Source of the DNA: Sphingobacteriales bacterium 44-15
GTDB lineage: Bacteria; Bacteroidota; Bacteroidia; Chitinophagales; Chitinophagaceae
Reading direction: 5' to 3'
DNA length: 64,000 nt
Assembly (NCBI GenBank): GCA_001899685.1
Contig: MKWG01000045.1
Span: forward strand, 170,331 to 234,330
Shown: positions 8,641 through 18,253 of the stretch, piece after piece
Layout of the letters: the number at the start of each line of letters is the position of its first letter
Position numbering within the stretch: the stretch's first letter is position 1
Made by a program: the position numbers and the translations under genes
Notes under the pieces: model-generated
The model's database searches: none
The model's input: only the letters and a program-made list of their open reading frames with translations
What the model was told of the DNA's origin: nothing

Positions 8641-9579
8641 ATGCAGTTAAACGAAAAGATATATATAGCAGGTCACCGGGGTATGGTAGGCAGCGCTATT
8701 CTGAGAAGTTTAAAACAAAAGGGATTTAAAAATATTATTTACAGAAGCTCTTCTGCGCTTGACCTCAGGAATCAGCAGGCCGTGGAAGATTTTTTTGAAG
8801 AAGAGAAGCCTGCTTATGTTTTTGTAGCGGCGGCCAAGGTAGGGGGAATTATTGCTAATAATACTTACCGGGCGGATTTTTTGTATGATAACCTGATGAT
8901 GGAATCCAATATTATTCATTCCGCATATAAAAACAATGTCAGCAAGCTGATGTTTTTAGGCAGCAGTTGCATATATCCCAAACTTGCACCGCAGCCTTTA
9001 AAGGAAGAATACCTTTTGACAGGTTTGCTGGAATCAACCAACGAACCTTATGCCATTGCAAAAATTGCAGGCATTAAGCTTTGCGAGGCCTACCGCGACC
9101 AGTATGGATGCAACTTTATTAGCGTAATGCCCACTAATCTCTATGGAACAGGGGATAATTATCACCCGCAAAATTCTCATGTCTTGCCCGCCCTGATACG
9201 CAAAGTACATGAAGCAAAAGAAAATAATAGCTCCAAAGTTGTCGTTTGGGGAACAGGTAATCCACGCCGGGAATTTATGTTTGCCGATGACCTTGCAGAC
9301 GCATGTGTTTTCCTGATGGAAAATTACAGCGAAAAGGCATTTGTCAATATTGGGGTTGGCACGGATATTTCTATCCGGGAGCTGGCCGAACTGGTGAAAG
9401 AGGTAATAGGTTACAACGGAAGCTTTGTTTTTGATACTTCCAGGCCTGATGGAACGCCGCAAAAGCTTATGGATGTAAGCAGACTTCATGCACTGGGCTG
9501 GAAACATACTATCTCCCTGAGAGAGGGCATACAACTGGCGTATAAAGATTTTTTAAAAAGAGAAGTAGTCGAGGGATAA
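8641..9579 (+). CDS. fcl: GDP-L-fucose synthase
   Basis: A 312-residue short-chain dehydrogenase/reductase of the extended type. The Rossmann motif is [10 protein letters not shown] (11-20), the substrate-binding segment is GSSCIYP with Ser108, Ser109 and Cys110, and the catalytic pair is Tyr137-x3-Lys141 (YAIAK). It converts GDP-4-keto-6-deoxy-mannose to GDP-L-fucose by epimerisation and NADPH reduction in the cytoplasm. It is paired with gmd 68 bp downstream, which makes its substrate. Length is normal. The product implies that the exported polysaccharide contains L-fucose or a derivative. Confidence 0.95.
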   Translation: MQLNEKIYIAGHRGMVGSAILRSLKQKGFKNIIYRSSSALDLRNQQAVEDFFEEEKPAYVFVAAAKVGGIIANNTYRADFLYDNLMMESNIIHSAYKNNVSKLMFLGSSCIYPKLAPQPLKEEYLLTGLLESTNEPYAIAKIAGIKLCEAYRDQYGCNFISVMPTNLYGTGDNYHPQNSHVLPALIRKVHEAKENNSSKVVVWGTGNPRREFMFADDLADACVFLMENYSEKAFVNIGVGTDISIRELAELVKEVIGYNGSFVFDTSRPDGTPQKLMDVSRLHALGWKHTISLREGIQLAYKDFLKREVVEG

Positions 9580-9647
9580 TCTTTGACCGGGTTGATCCGG
9601 TTAAAAAATATTGCAAAGCACAGCACAAAAATTCAAACTACATATTT

Positions 9648-10745
9648 ATGAAAACAGCATTGATCACGGGAGTGAATGGACAGGACGGTGCATATTTGTC
9701 AGAGCTTTTATTGGAGAAGGGTTATATGGTACATGGAATAAAACGCCGCTCTTCATTAATAAATACCGACCGGATTGATCATTTATACCAGGATCCGCAT
9801 AATAGCAATGTGAAGTTCAGGCTGCATTATGGCGATATGACCGATAGTACTAACCTGATCAGGATCATACAGGAAACACAGCCTGACGAGATATACAATC
9901 TTGCTGCAATGAGCCACGTAAAAGTTAGTTTCGATACGCCGGAATATACTGCAAATGCCGACGGCATTGGCACACTGCGCATTCTTGAGGCGATACGCAT
10001 TCTTGGGCTGGAGAAGAAGACCCGCATTTACCAGGCATCTACTTCCGAGCTCTATGGATTGGTGCAGGAAGTGCCTCAAAAAGAAACGACGCCATTTTAT
10101 CCACGCAGCCCTTATGCGGTTGCAAAATTATATGCCTACTGGATCACTGTAAATTATCGGGAAGCGTACGATATCTATGCCTGTAATGGCATTTTGTTTA
10201 ACCACGAAAGCCCGTTACGCGGGGAAACATTTGTTACCCGGAAAATCACCAGAGCCGTAGCTGCCATAGCCTTAGGGCTACAGGACAAGCTGTACCTTGG
10301 AAATCTTGATGCCAGGCGCGACTGGGGACACGCTAAAGATTATGTAAAAGCAATGTGGCTGATCCTGCAACAGGAAAAGCCTGAAGATTACGTAATAGCG
10401 ACCGGGGTCACTACACCTGTAAGAGAATTTGTTAAGATGGCGTTTGCCGAGGTAGGAGTGGAAGTTGCATTTAAAGGAGAGGGCGTTAAAGAAAAGGGGT
10501 ATGTGGTATCCAGCAGTAATTCTGAATTCCAAATAGAGTCAGGCAAAGAAATAGTAGCCGTTGATCCTGCTTATTTTCGCCCGACTGAAGTTGAGCTGCT
10601 CATCGGCGATCCCACAAAATCCAAAACCAGACTGGGATGGGTGCCGGAATATGATCTGCCAGCATTAGTAAAAGAAATGGTGGCTGCCGACGTTGAAATA
10701 TTTAAAAAAGACAGCAAGACTCAATGGGAGCATTTGGCCGGATAG
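9648..10745 (+). CDS. gmd: GDP-mannose 4,6-dehydratase
   Basis: A 365-residue protein with the NADP-binding motif [10 protein letters not shown] (8-17), the STSELYG active-site segment near 132, the catalytic Tyr156-x3-Lys160 (YAVAK) and the GMD-typical [16 protein letters not shown] segment. It converts GDP-mannose to GDP-4-keto-6-deoxy-mannose, the first committed step to GDP-fucose or GDP-rhamnose. The order fcl-gmd, with fcl first, is the reverse of many enterobacterial clusters. Length is normal. Confidence 0.97.
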   Translation: MKTALITGVNGQDGAYLSELLLEKGYMVHGIKRRSSLINTDRIDHLYQDPHNSNVKFRLHYGDMTDSTNLIRIIQETQPDEIYNLAAMSHVKVSFDTPEYTANADGIGTLRILEAIRILGLEKKTRIYQASTSELYGLVQEVPQKETTPFYPRSPYAVAKLYAYWITVNYREAYDIYACNGILFNHESPLRGETFVTRKITRAVAAIALGLQDKLYLGNLDARRDWGHAKDYVKAMWLILQQEKPEDYVIATGVTTPVREFVKMAFAEVGVEVAFKGEGVKEKGYVVSSSNSEFQIESGKEIVAVDPAYFRPTEVELLIGDPTKSKTRLGWVPEYDLPALVKEMVAADVEIFKKDSKTQWEHLAG

Positions 10746-10800
10746 CCGATACAATATGCATTAGTCAACAGAAAATCTTTTAAGACTAAACAACAATATC

Positions 10801-11763
10801 GTGAATGCTGTAAGCAGGGTTATATTGAAAGGAATGCGCAAACTTTACCTGGCTTTCAATCCTGACGCTGTGGGCGGCGGTCGCAATTGGAAAATGTTCT
10901 CACAGAAGGAGTATGCCAATAATCTAATATGTGAGTTGTTGCAGAAGGATGAGCCTTGCATGATTGCCCGGTTTGGCTCTACAGAGATGTTATGCCTTAT
11001 AAATTATTTAGGGATAAAGCAAAACAACAGGAATTGGGGAGAGTATATAAAAGGCAAAACACCGGAATGGTGGTGGGAAACGAATGTCATTGATCAACTG
11101 CAAAAATGGAGTGGTTTTTTCCCGGGAGGTATTGATAAAGTAGAGCAATTTTGCGAATTAATAATAAAAGATATCCCTCAGGTAGATTTATTGGGGTCCT
11201 GGTTGTTGCACGAGAAATATTTCAAAAATGAATTGACAGGTTGTAAAAAAGTAGTTCTCGAAGATTTAGAACCTTTTTTTGCAACTAATCCCTGGACAAG
11301 GGCTTTAGCCGGGAAGAAAGTACTGGTTGTTCACCCTTTTGCAGAAACGATCAGGATGCAGTACAAAAAAAGAGAGCTTTTATTCGACAATGATCTTTTA
11401 CCTGCTTTTGACCTGAAAATTATCCAGGCAGTGCAGAGCATTGCGGGAGAAAAGACAGCGCATGCAGACTGGTTTGCTGCGCTGAAGTGGATGGAAGATG
11501 AAATTGATAAAGTTGATTACGACATCGCTATAGTTGGCTGTGGCGCCTATGGGTTCCCTTTGGCAGCACATATAAAGAGATCCGGTAAAAAGGCCATTCA
11601 TCTTGCCGGGGTTACACAATTATTATTTGGTATAAAGGGGAAGCGTTGGGAAGAGTTTATTGTTTGGCCATATACCAATTTATTTAACGAACACTGGGTA
11701 TATCCGGGAGAAAAGGAAAAGCCCAAAAATGCAGTCATTGTCGAGGGCGCCTGTTATTGGTAA
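10801..11763 (+). CDS. Putative GT-D-fold (DUF1792-like) glycosyltransferase
   Basis: A 320-residue protein starting with GTG; an in-frame ATG at 10834 is an alternative start. MIARFGSTEM near residue 58 resembles the RFG(D)(G)E motif of the DUF1792 / GT-D glycosyltransferases known from streptococcal serine-rich-repeat glycosylation. The C-terminal segments KVLVVHPFAETI and YDIAIVGCGAYGFPLAAHIK fit a Rossmann-like second half with a glycine-rich turn. There is no membrane helix. Its place between gmd and acyltransferase genes supports a sugar-transfer role, but the usual acidic residue after RFG is changed (STE), so the assignment is only moderate. Confidence 0.6.
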   Translation: MNAVSRVILKGMRKLYLAFNPDAVGGGRNWKMFSQKEYANNLICELLQKDEPCMIARFGSTEMLCLINYLGIKQNNRNWGEYIKGKTPEWWWETNVIDQLQKWSGFFPGGIDKVEQFCELIIKDIPQVDLLGSWLLHEKYFKNELTGCKKVVLEDLEPFFATNPWTRALAGKKVLVVHPFAETIRMQYKKRELLFDNDLLPAFDLKIIQAVQSIAGEKTAHADWFAALKWMEDEIDKVDYDIAIVGCGAYGFPLAAHIKRSGKKAIHLAGVTQLLFGIKGKRWEEFIVWPYTNLFNEHWVYPGEKEKPKNAVIVEGACYW

Positions 11764-11772
11764 AAATACTTT

Positions 11773-12465
11773 ATGAAAGGAATGGATACCATAATACGCA
11801 TATTTCGAATACCCATCGAAATAGTTGCTTATTTGATAAATGCCGGTAATAATTACGCACGGGATGCCGAAAACAAACACAGGTTCCCCCACGCGATTAT
11901 TGACAGAAGCTGCTCTTTCTCCCGGAATGTGACTATTGGTGGACATTCTCATATTCTCGAAAGTTGTATTGTTAATGACTCTCATATAGGTTCCTATTCT
12001 TATTTAGGAAGAAACAGCTTAGTGCAGCATACCACGATTGGAAATTATTGTTCAATTTCACACGATGTAATCATAGGTTTAGGAACTCACCCGCTGGATA
12101 TGTTTTCAACATCTCCTTTGTTTTATAAGGCTAATAATACTATGAAAATAAAGTTGGTGGACTCTGACAGAGATTTTCAGGAATATAAATCCATTACAAT
12201 AGGAAGTGACGTTTGGATCGGTGCACGCGTGATTGTTTTAGACGGGGTAACGGTTGGGCATGGAGCTGTTCTTGCTGCGGGAGCGGTTGTGACAAAAGAT
12301 GTCCCCCCGTATGCCATAGTAGGCGGCGTTCCTGCAAAGGTGATCAGTTATAGATACCAGGAAGATACCAGGAGTAAATTGCTTGAAACTAAATGGTGGG
12401 ACAATAATGCTGGGGAAGTGTTTAAACAATTCGATCAGCTAATGGCAATCTGCAGACAAGATTAA
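11773..12465 (+). CDS. Hexapeptide-repeat acyltransferase (LbetaH, XAT/CatB-like)
   Basis: A 230-residue protein made of hexapeptide repeats that build a left-handed beta helix. Diagnostic parts are [14 protein letters not shown] and [17 protein letters not shown], followed by [20 protein letters not shown]. This last block is the acetyl-CoA-binding end of xenobiotic/sugar O-acetyltransferases. It probably acetylates a sugar hydroxyl or amino group of the repeat unit in the cytoplasm. It starts 9 bp after the preceding gene. One of three such enzymes in this operon. Confidence 0.88.
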   Translation: MKGMDTIIRIFRIPIEIVAYLINAGNNYARDAENKHRFPHAIIDRSCSFSRNVTIGGHSHILESCIVNDSHIGSYSYLGRNSLVQHTTIGNYCSISHDVIIGLGTHPLDMFSTSPLFYKANNTMKIKLVDSDRDFQEYKSITIGSDVWIGARVIVLDGVTVGHGAVLAAGAVVTKDVPPYAIVGGVPAKVISYRYQEDTRSKLLETKWWDNNAGEVFKQFDQLMAICRQD

Positions 12466-12485
12466 TATTTAAAGATTATAAATGA

Positions 12486-13136
12486 ATGCAATCCATTTGT
12501 AATTGGCTTTTTAGAGCGTTTAGAAGGCTTTTCAATATTCTGCACAATAAATTTGACTATTTGATATGCAGGATATTATTTTATATACAAAAGGTTCAGG
12601 TGGGTAAATTCAGCACACGTGGGCGCCCTTATATTTTAATTGCTGCAAAAGGCAAATGTATCATAGGGAATGGTTTTTCTATGAATAATACAATTTCCAG
12701 CAATCCTATCGGGCTTACCCAGCCCTGCATATTTTTTGTTGATAACGGCGCCACACTCGAAATCCGGGATAATGTTGGAATCAGCCAGGCGTCCATAATA
12801 TGCCATACCAGCATAACAATTGGGAATCATGTAAAGATAGGTGGAGGCGTTTGTATTTATGATACAGATTTTCATTCTTTAGATCCGGCATTAAGAAAAG
12901 ACAGGAAATTTGATTTTGCAAACAAAAAGAAAAAACCGGTAATCATTAAAGATAACGCCTTCATAGGAGCTCATTCTATAATTCTAAAAGGAGTTATTAT
13001 AGGCGAGAATTCAGTTGTAGGGGCTGGTTCAGTTGTTACTAAGAATATTCCTGATAATGAGATTTGGGCAGGTAATCCTGCGTGCAAAGTGAGAGAATTA
13101 ATAATAAGCACTGATAATGACCCTCAATACAGATAA
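12486..13136 (+). CDS. Hexapeptide-repeat acyltransferase (WcaF/NodL-like)
   Basis: A 216-residue protein with a basic, partly hydrophobic N-terminus of about 45 residues and a left-handed beta-helix domain. Repeats such as ISQASIICHTSITIG and VKIGGGVCIYDTDFH are followed by IKDNAFIGAHSIILKGVIIG and VVTKNIPDNEIWAGNPA. The latter is the typical C-terminal coenzyme-binding block of serine/sugar O-acetyltransferases. The 3' end overlaps the start of the polymerase-like gene by 20 bases, showing translational coupling. The acceptor sugar cannot be read from the sequence. Confidence 0.86.
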   Translation: MQSICNWLFRAFRRLFNILHNKFDYLICRILFYIQKVQVGKFSTRGRPYILIAAKGKCIIGNGFSMNNTISSNPIGLTQPCIFFVDNGATLEIRDNVGISQASIICHTSITIGNHVKIGGGVCIYDTDFHSLDPALRKDRKFDFANKKKKPVIIKDNAFIGAHSIILKGVIIGENSVVGAGSVVTKNIPDNEIWAGNPACKVRELIISTDNDPQYR

Positions 13137-14406
13137 GCTTCTCAACATATCAGTTTTAGCCATTACTATTTCTTCGGTAAATCAGTGGTCCGATTTGCCT
13201 TTGGGTAGTACTTCCTTTTGGTGGATTATCAATGGTATTATATTATATAGTTTTTTCAGATCACGAAAGCTATTTTATGATAAATCAAATGAAATCTATT
13301 TAAAAACACTAAGATGGTATTTGTATTGGAATGTTATCTGCATTATCAGGGGGTGTTTTGTTGCTGACAACTATTGGGAATGGAAAAGCCTTATAGGCAC
13401 ATCCTTGGTAATGCTGCTTCCTGTATCCATCAATATTTCCACCAATGCAGAAAGGGTGCAAAGAATTACCTCTTTTTGGCTTAAATACGCATTGCCCTTT
13501 TTTGTAATCATTTTTCCTTTTTTACAGGGAGAAGCGATTGGGCGTTATTTAATACCCATAAGCTTTTTATTATTATTCCTTCCCTGTTTCAGCAGGAGGT
13601 GGAAAATAGCGCTTCTCCTTATCACAGTATTTGTAATAGTAAGCTATCTCGGTGCAAGAAGCAATGTTATTAAGTTCGGGGTACCAATTGCAATAAGTAT
13701 TTTATATTATTTCAGACGCTTTTTTTCAGTAAAGGCTTTGAATATTATTCGTCTTGTCTTGTTGATTTTGCCATTTGTTACCCTCATACTTGCGGCTTTG
13801 GGTATTTTTAATATATTCAAAATAGGAGATTATTTGTCTAACGACTATAGTACAAATGTAATTGTCAACGGACAGAGGACTGAAGAGAGTTTGATGACAG
13901 ATACCCGAACTCCTTTATACATTGATGTTATAAATTCTGCATTAAAGTATGATTACGTATGGTTTGGCCGCACACCTGCCCGGGGAAATGAAACTACTTT
14001 ATTCGACTTTTTTCTGCCCGACGATAACACATATCCTACAACAGAAAGATTCAGCAATGAAGTATCCATACTTAATATATTTACCTGGACGGGACTAATA
14101 GGCGTGGTACTCTATTTTTTTGTTTTTTATCAATGCAGTTATCTCGCTATAAAAAGGTCAAAAAATAGCTTTATGCCATTCATTGGCTTGTATATTGCGT
14201 TTAGATGGTGTTATGCCTGGGTTGAAGATTTTAATAGAATTGATTTATCTAATTTGTACTTGTGGATTATAATTGGAATGTGTTATTCCAGATCTTTTCG
14301 CGAAATGTCGGATCAGGATATAACGCTATGGGCCAATGGAATTTTGAAACAAAGCGCAAGAAAATTATACATACACAGAAAAAAAATCGCTTCAGGGAAT
14401 GCATAA
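13117..14406 (+). CDS. Wzy-like O-antigen/exopolysaccharide polymerase
   Basis: A 429-residue integral membrane protein with about ten hydrophobic segments and a longer hydrophilic loop near residues 240-315 (GQRTEESLMTDTRTPLYID, TPARGNETTLFDFF). That pattern is typical of Wzy polymerases, which join lipid-linked repeat units in the periplasm. Sequence conservation in the family is low, so the call relies on topology and context. Its frame overlaps the acyltransferase before it by 20 bases and the glycosyltransferase after it by 8 bases. It is among the most AT-rich genes of the operon. Confidence 0.75.
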   Translation: MTLNTDKLLNISVLAITISSVNQWSDLPLGSTSFWWIINGIILYSFFRSRKLFYDKSNEIYLKTLRWYLYWNVICIIRGCFVADNYWEWKSLIGTSLVMLLPVSINISTNAERVQRITSFWLKYALPFFVIIFPFLQGEAIGRYLIPISFLLLFLPCFSRRWKIALLLITVFVIVSYLGARSNVIKFGVPIAISILYYFRRFFSVKALNIIRLVLLILPFVTLILAALGIFNIFKIGDYLSNDYSTNVIVNGQRTEESLMTDTRTPLYIDVINSALKYDYVWFGRTPARGNETTLFDFFLPDDNTYPTTERFSNEVSILNIFTWTGLIGVVLYFFVFYQCSYLAIKRSKNSFMPFIGLYIAFRWCYAWVEDFNRIDLSNLYLWIIIGMCYSRSFREMSDQDITLWANGILKQSARKLYIHRKKIASGNA

Positions 14407-15235
14407 AAATCCTACCCATATAGCAGTTCTATTAACTTGTTACAATAGAAAGAAGAAGACCTTATCGTGTCTTGATGATTTATTTAAATGTATTCTGCCG
14501 GAGGCCTATAAATTAAGCGTATTCCTGGTAGATGATAGTTCTACAGACGGTACTGCCGAAGCAGTTAAACAGCAATTTCCCCGGGTTCAGTTAATATATG
14601 GTAATGGTTCACTCTATTGGAACCGCGGAATGCACCTTGCATGGCAAAAAGCAAAAGAAAAGGCAGATTTTGATTATTATCTCTGGTTAAATGATGACAC
14701 AGATCTTATGCCGGACGCTTTGATCGAAATGTTGGAATGCGCTGCATTGCAGCAGAACTCTGCCATCATTTGTGGCGCTATTTGTTCCAGGATTACTCAT
14801 TCTTTTAGTTATGGAGGGCGGGACGCAGATGGCAAAGAAGTATTGCCGGACAATGATATGCCTGAGTGCAACGTTATTAACGGGAACTGTGTTTTGGTGA
14901 GCAGGGAGATATGTAACAGGGTTGGGATGCTTGACCCGGTATATCCTCATGCTATCGGGGATCATGAATATGGCTTAAGGGCGGCGAAGAACGGGTTTAC
15001 CAGCGTTACCACCAGAAAATTTATTGGCTACTGCGAGCGCAACGACGCTTTACCTGCCTGGTGCTATAGTAAAGTGCCCCTGAAAAAGAGGATCAGCGCG
15101 CTGTATTCACCTTTAGGCAATAGCCATCCCTATTATTTCTTTCTCTTTGAAAGGAAATATTACGGGTTGCCGAAAGCAGTAAAACACTATCTAACCATTC
15201 ATTTACGATTATTACTGCCTTCATTATGGAAGTAG
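14399..15235 (+). CDS. Glycosyltransferase family 2
   Basis: A 278-residue GT-A protein. HIAVLLTCYNRKKKTL begins the nucleotide-binding domain, VDDSSTDGT is the first acidic motif, and LWLNDDTDLMPDAL carries the DxD metal site. VINGNCVLVSREICNRVG and GDHEYGLRAAKNG resemble the acceptor-side region of rhamnosyltransferase-like GT2 enzymes. Start codon ATG at 14399 overlaps the end of the polymerase gene by 8 bases, and its own end overlaps the next gene by 10, so it sits inside a tightly coupled block. Donor unknown. Confidence 0.9.
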   Translation: MHKNPTHIAVLLTCYNRKKKTLSCLDDLFKCILPEAYKLSVFLVDDSSTDGTAEAVKQQFPRVQLIYGNGSLYWNRGMHLAWQKAKEKADFDYYLWLNDDTDLMPDALIEMLECAALQQNSAIICGAICSRITHSFSYGGRDADGKEVLPDNDMPECNVINGNCVLVSREICNRVGMLDPVYPHAIGDHEYGLRAAKNGFTSVTTRKFIGYCERNDALPAWCYSKVPLKKRISALYSPLGNSHPYYFFLFERKYYGLPKAVKHYLTIHLRLLLPSLWK

Positions 15236-16125
15236 CTGCACCCTTCGTCTTTCAGTCCGATGCCGGGATCGTGAATGACGTTTTTGCTAATCAATCCAAC
15301 TATCTGATTGAGTATGATGAAAGTGTGCCCAAGGAATATTGTATTGTGTATTTTAGCAGCAATGACCTTTACTATCCTAATAATGAAACCGCTTTTACAG
15401 AAAGTATACTAAGGCGGAACCGTTTTGAATGGTATCAGACAAGGATTACATACGGGCATAAACACATTTTTGTAAGAGACATTAAAAAGCAGTGGTACAT
15501 CGGTGGTATAAATGCGGAGATAAATACACCTCAGAAGATGCTGGAGTTTTTGAAAAGAGAGTGTTCCGGATATAAACCTGTTTTTTTAGGAAGCTCGGCA
15601 GGTGGTTTTATTGCTGTGATAATGGGGCAACTGATACATGCAGTCCGCATTTATACTTTTAATGGACAGTTTGAAATACTATCATTATTAAAAGAAGAAA
15701 ATGCAGTATTGATCGAGCCCATCCTGTATCGCAACCGTAACAATGCACAATTGCTGCCTTATTATAAAGCGGTGGATTTTATCATAAACCCCGACAGCAT
15801 CTTTTATTTTCACTCCAATAAAAGCCAATGGGATATAGAACAGTCTGCGTTGATCAATCATTTGCCTGTTCACAAATTGAGCTTCGACACAAGTAATCAT
15901 GGGGTTCCTTTTCTGAAATCTAATCTTCCTGCCGTGATCAATCTGCCGGAAACAGAGCTAAGGAAATTGTCTGGCCGAAAGATGCATCCCCTGACTTTTT
16001 CTTTAAAAATGGTCGGCTTGTTAAAAACAATAGAAGGGATGAAGGGAATATTCCGGTTCGTATTGAACAAAATCTATATCCATACCATCCAGCGTTGGAA
16101 AAATAAAGCCTCCGGTAAAATATGA
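15226..16125 (+). CDS. Unrecognised alpha/beta-hydrolase-like protein of the exopolysaccharide operon
   Basis: I do not recognise a named family for this 299-residue protein. FLGSSAGGFIAV (121-132) looks like a nucleophile elbow with Ser124, preceded by a hydrophobic strand (KPVFL). A possible catalytic His225 lies in SNHGVPFL, with acidic residues between. There is no signal peptide or membrane helix. It overlaps the genes on both sides by 10 and 4 bases, so it belongs to the polysaccharide pathway. A cytoplasmic esterase, acyl-transfer enzyme or a catalytically inactive relative are all possible. Confidence 0.6.
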   Translation: MEVAAPFVFQSDAGIVNDVFANQSNYLIEYDESVPKEYCIVYFSSNDLYYPNNETAFTESILRRNRFEWYQTRITYGHKHIFVRDIKKQWYIGGINAEINTPQKMLEFLKRECSGYKPVFLGSSAGGFIAVIMGQLIHAVRIYTFNGQFEILSLLKEENAVLIEPILYRNRNNAQLLPYYKAVDFIINPDSIFYFHSNKSQWDIEQSALINHLPVHKLSFDTSNHGVPFLKSNLPAVINLPETELRKLSGRKMHPLTFSLKMVGLLKTIEGMKGIFRFVLNKIYIHTIQRWKNKASGKI

Positions 16126-17333
16126 AAAGACTTTTACTTTCTGCTTTTGCCTGCGATCCCACAAAAGGATCAGAACCCGGCTACGGATGGAACTGGGCTG
16201 TTGGCCTGGCGGCAGAAGGATATGAAGTACATTGCGTAACAAGGGAAATAGGAAAAAACGCGATTGAAGCAACCGTAAAGCCTCCGAATGTTCACTTCCA
16301 TTATGTCAGGTTGCCTTTGGGTTTGGAAAGAATATACTTTGCTTCACAACCTACCATGTATTTATATTATATACTGTGGCAATGGAAGGCCTATAAAACA
16401 ATGCTACGGTTGCATAAACAAGCTCCTTTTGATCTTGCTCATCACGTTACCTGGGGCAGTTTGCAGTTGGGGTCCTTTCTTTACAAGCTGGGTATTCCCT
16501 TTATTTTTGGGCCGGCAGGAGGCGGGCAAAAAGCACCGGAGGCATTTAAGGATTATTTTGGCGGATACTGGCCTGCAGAACAAAAACGGGAAGCGGTATC
16601 AAAGTGGATGCTGAAGTTTAACCCCGCATGCCGGGAGGTGTTGAAAAAAGCAAATATGCTGCTTGTTGCTAATGATGAAACGCTTGCTATGGCCAAGGCA
16701 AACGGCGCCTTAAATGCCAGTATGGTATTAGATGTTGCCCTGCCTGAATCATTCTATCCTCAGTACCATGTCGTGAAAATGCCATCCGGGAACCAACTGC
16801 GGCTTTTGTGGACAGGGCGGTTCCTGCCCCGGAAAGGAATATTGCTTTTGCTGGATGTAATGAAGGAATTAAAGGCATACCCGGGAATTACACTGACGGT
16901 GGTAGGCGACGGAGAGATGAGGGATGCATTTTTAAATAAATTAAGTGAATATAAGCTGGACAAAACGGTTGACTGGAAAGGAAGGGTATCTTATGAAGCC
17001 ATCCGCGATCATTATGCCGGTCATGACGTATTTTTTTATACTTCTCTCAGAGATTCCGGTTCCCTGCAACTACTGGAGGCTATGGCTTTCGGATTACCTG
17101 TCGTTTGCCTCCACTTGCATGGGCAGGCGATCATTGTTGACAATACTACCGGGATCCGCTGTAACTGTGACACACCGGAAACGGCTATTGAAAACCTGAA
17201 ACAGGCAATCCTTTATTTATATAATCATCCCGGTCAGGTCAGAAATATGAGTGAGGCGGCATATAATTTTGCCGTTAAACTAAAATGGCAATATAAGATC
17301 GGGGCTATTGTTGACAAATATTATCCCAAATAA
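16122..17333 (+). CDS. Glycosyltransferase family 4 (GT-B fold)
   Basis: A 403-residue protein. The N-terminal domain begins LLLSAFACDPTKGSEPGYGW, containing the glycine-rich donor-side loop. The C-terminal domain starts near LRLLWTGRFLPRKGI (about 225) and contains VVGDGEMRD, WKGRVSYEAI and SGSLQLLEAMAFGLPVV. The last block is the E-x7-E motif of GT4 enzymes with the first Glu replaced by Asp (DSGSLQLLE), a conservative change. It starts in an ATGA overlap with the previous stop. It transfers one sugar of the repeat unit in the cytoplasm; donor not evident. Confidence 0.9.
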   Translation: MKRLLLSAFACDPTKGSEPGYGWNWAVGLAAEGYEVHCVTREIGKNAIEATVKPPNVHFHYVRLPLGLERIYFASQPTMYLYYILWQWKAYKTMLRLHKQAPFDLAHHVTWGSLQLGSFLYKLGIPFIFGPAGGGQKAPEAFKDYFGGYWPAEQKREAVSKWMLKFNPACREVLKKANMLLVANDETLAMAKANGALNASMVLDVALPESFYPQYHVVKMPSGNQLRLLWTGRFLPRKGILLLLDVMKELKAYPGITLTVVGDGEMRDAFLNKLSEYKLDKTVDWKGRVSYEAIRDHYAGHDVFFYTSLRDSGSLQLLEAMAFGLPVVCLHLHGQAIIVDNTTGIRCNCDTPETAIENLKQAILYLYNHPGQVRNMSEAAYNFAVKLKWQYKIGAIVDKYYPK

Positions 17334-18253
17334 TGAATACCGCGCCTATTCTTTTATTTACGTATAAAAGGCTTGATACATTAAAACAGGCGGTTGCTGC
17401 TTTGGAGAAAAACGATATGGCAGTATTGTCAGATCTGTTTATTTTTTCTGATGCGGCCAGGAAAGAGGAAGATAAAGGTATTGTAGACCAGGTACGGGCA
17501 TATCTTAAAACAATAGCAGGCTTCCGGTCAATACAGATTGTAGAAAGGGACAAAAATCTTGGGCTCGCCAGGTCTATTATTTCCGGAACGTCATGGGTGC
17601 TATCTATCCGCGACAGGGTTATTGTACTGGAGGACGATCTGATCACTACCCCCAACTTCCTCACTTTTATGAATGCGGCTCTTGAAAGATACAAAACGGA
17701 AACCAGTGTTTTTAGTATATCGGGATATTCATTTAATCTAAAATCATCCTTGCCAGAATACGACCAGGATGCCTATTTTTTAAACAGGGGCTGGTCATGG
17801 GGATGGGCTACCTGGAAAGACCGCTGGGATGAGGTTGACTGGGCGGTTCGCAGCTATGCTTCATTTGAAAAAAGCAAGGCGCTCCGCAATGCATTTTCGG
17901 CAGGAGGGTCAGATTTAAACAAAATGTTGCGTGAGCAGATGCAGGGAAGAATTGACTCCTGGGCAATCCGTTGGTTTTATCACCAGTTTTGCGTAGGAGG
18001 GCTCACACTTTATCCGGTATACTCCAAAGTGTATAATGCCGGCTTTGACGAATTTGCTACCCATACTACAGGATCACAGAAAAGATATATTCCGGATATT
18101 GATGTCAAAGGCAAAACCTCATTTTATTTTCCGGCAAAAGTTTCAATAACAGCGGAATTCCAGACGTTATTTAGAAAAAGAATGGGAGTGATGGCAAGAG
18201 TTCGTTCAAAATTACAAACCATTTTATTGAAAGTCTTTAAGGCAGGAGCGTGA
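17333..18253 (+). CDS. GT-A-fold glycosyltransferase (GT2/GNT-I-like)
   Basis: A 306-residue protein beginning PILLFTYKRLDTLKQAV, the first strand and helix of a GT-A domain. IVERDKNLGLARSIISG and VIVLEDDLITTPNFL follow; the latter supplies the acidic DxD-type site (EDD). NRGWSWGWATWKDRWDEVDW is an aromatic acceptor-side block seen in bacterial proteins annotated as sugar transferases of this group. The start codon shares one base with the previous stop and the stop overlaps the next GTG start (GTGA). Donor and linkage unknown. Confidence 0.82.
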   Translation: MNTAPILLFTYKRLDTLKQAVAALEKNDMAVLSDLFIFSDAARKEEDKGIVDQVRAYLKTIAGFRSIQIVERDKNLGLARSIISGTSWVLSIRDRVIVLEDDLITTPNFLTFMNAALERYKTETSVFSISGYSFNLKSSLPEYDQDAYFLNRGWSWGWATWKDRWDEVDWAVRSYASFEKSKALRNAFSAGGSDLNKMLREQMQGRIDSWAIRWFYHQFCVGGLTLYPVYSKVYNAGFDEFATHTTGSQKRYIPDIDVKGKTSFYFPAKVSITAEFQTLFRKRMGVMARVRSKLQTILLKVFKAGA

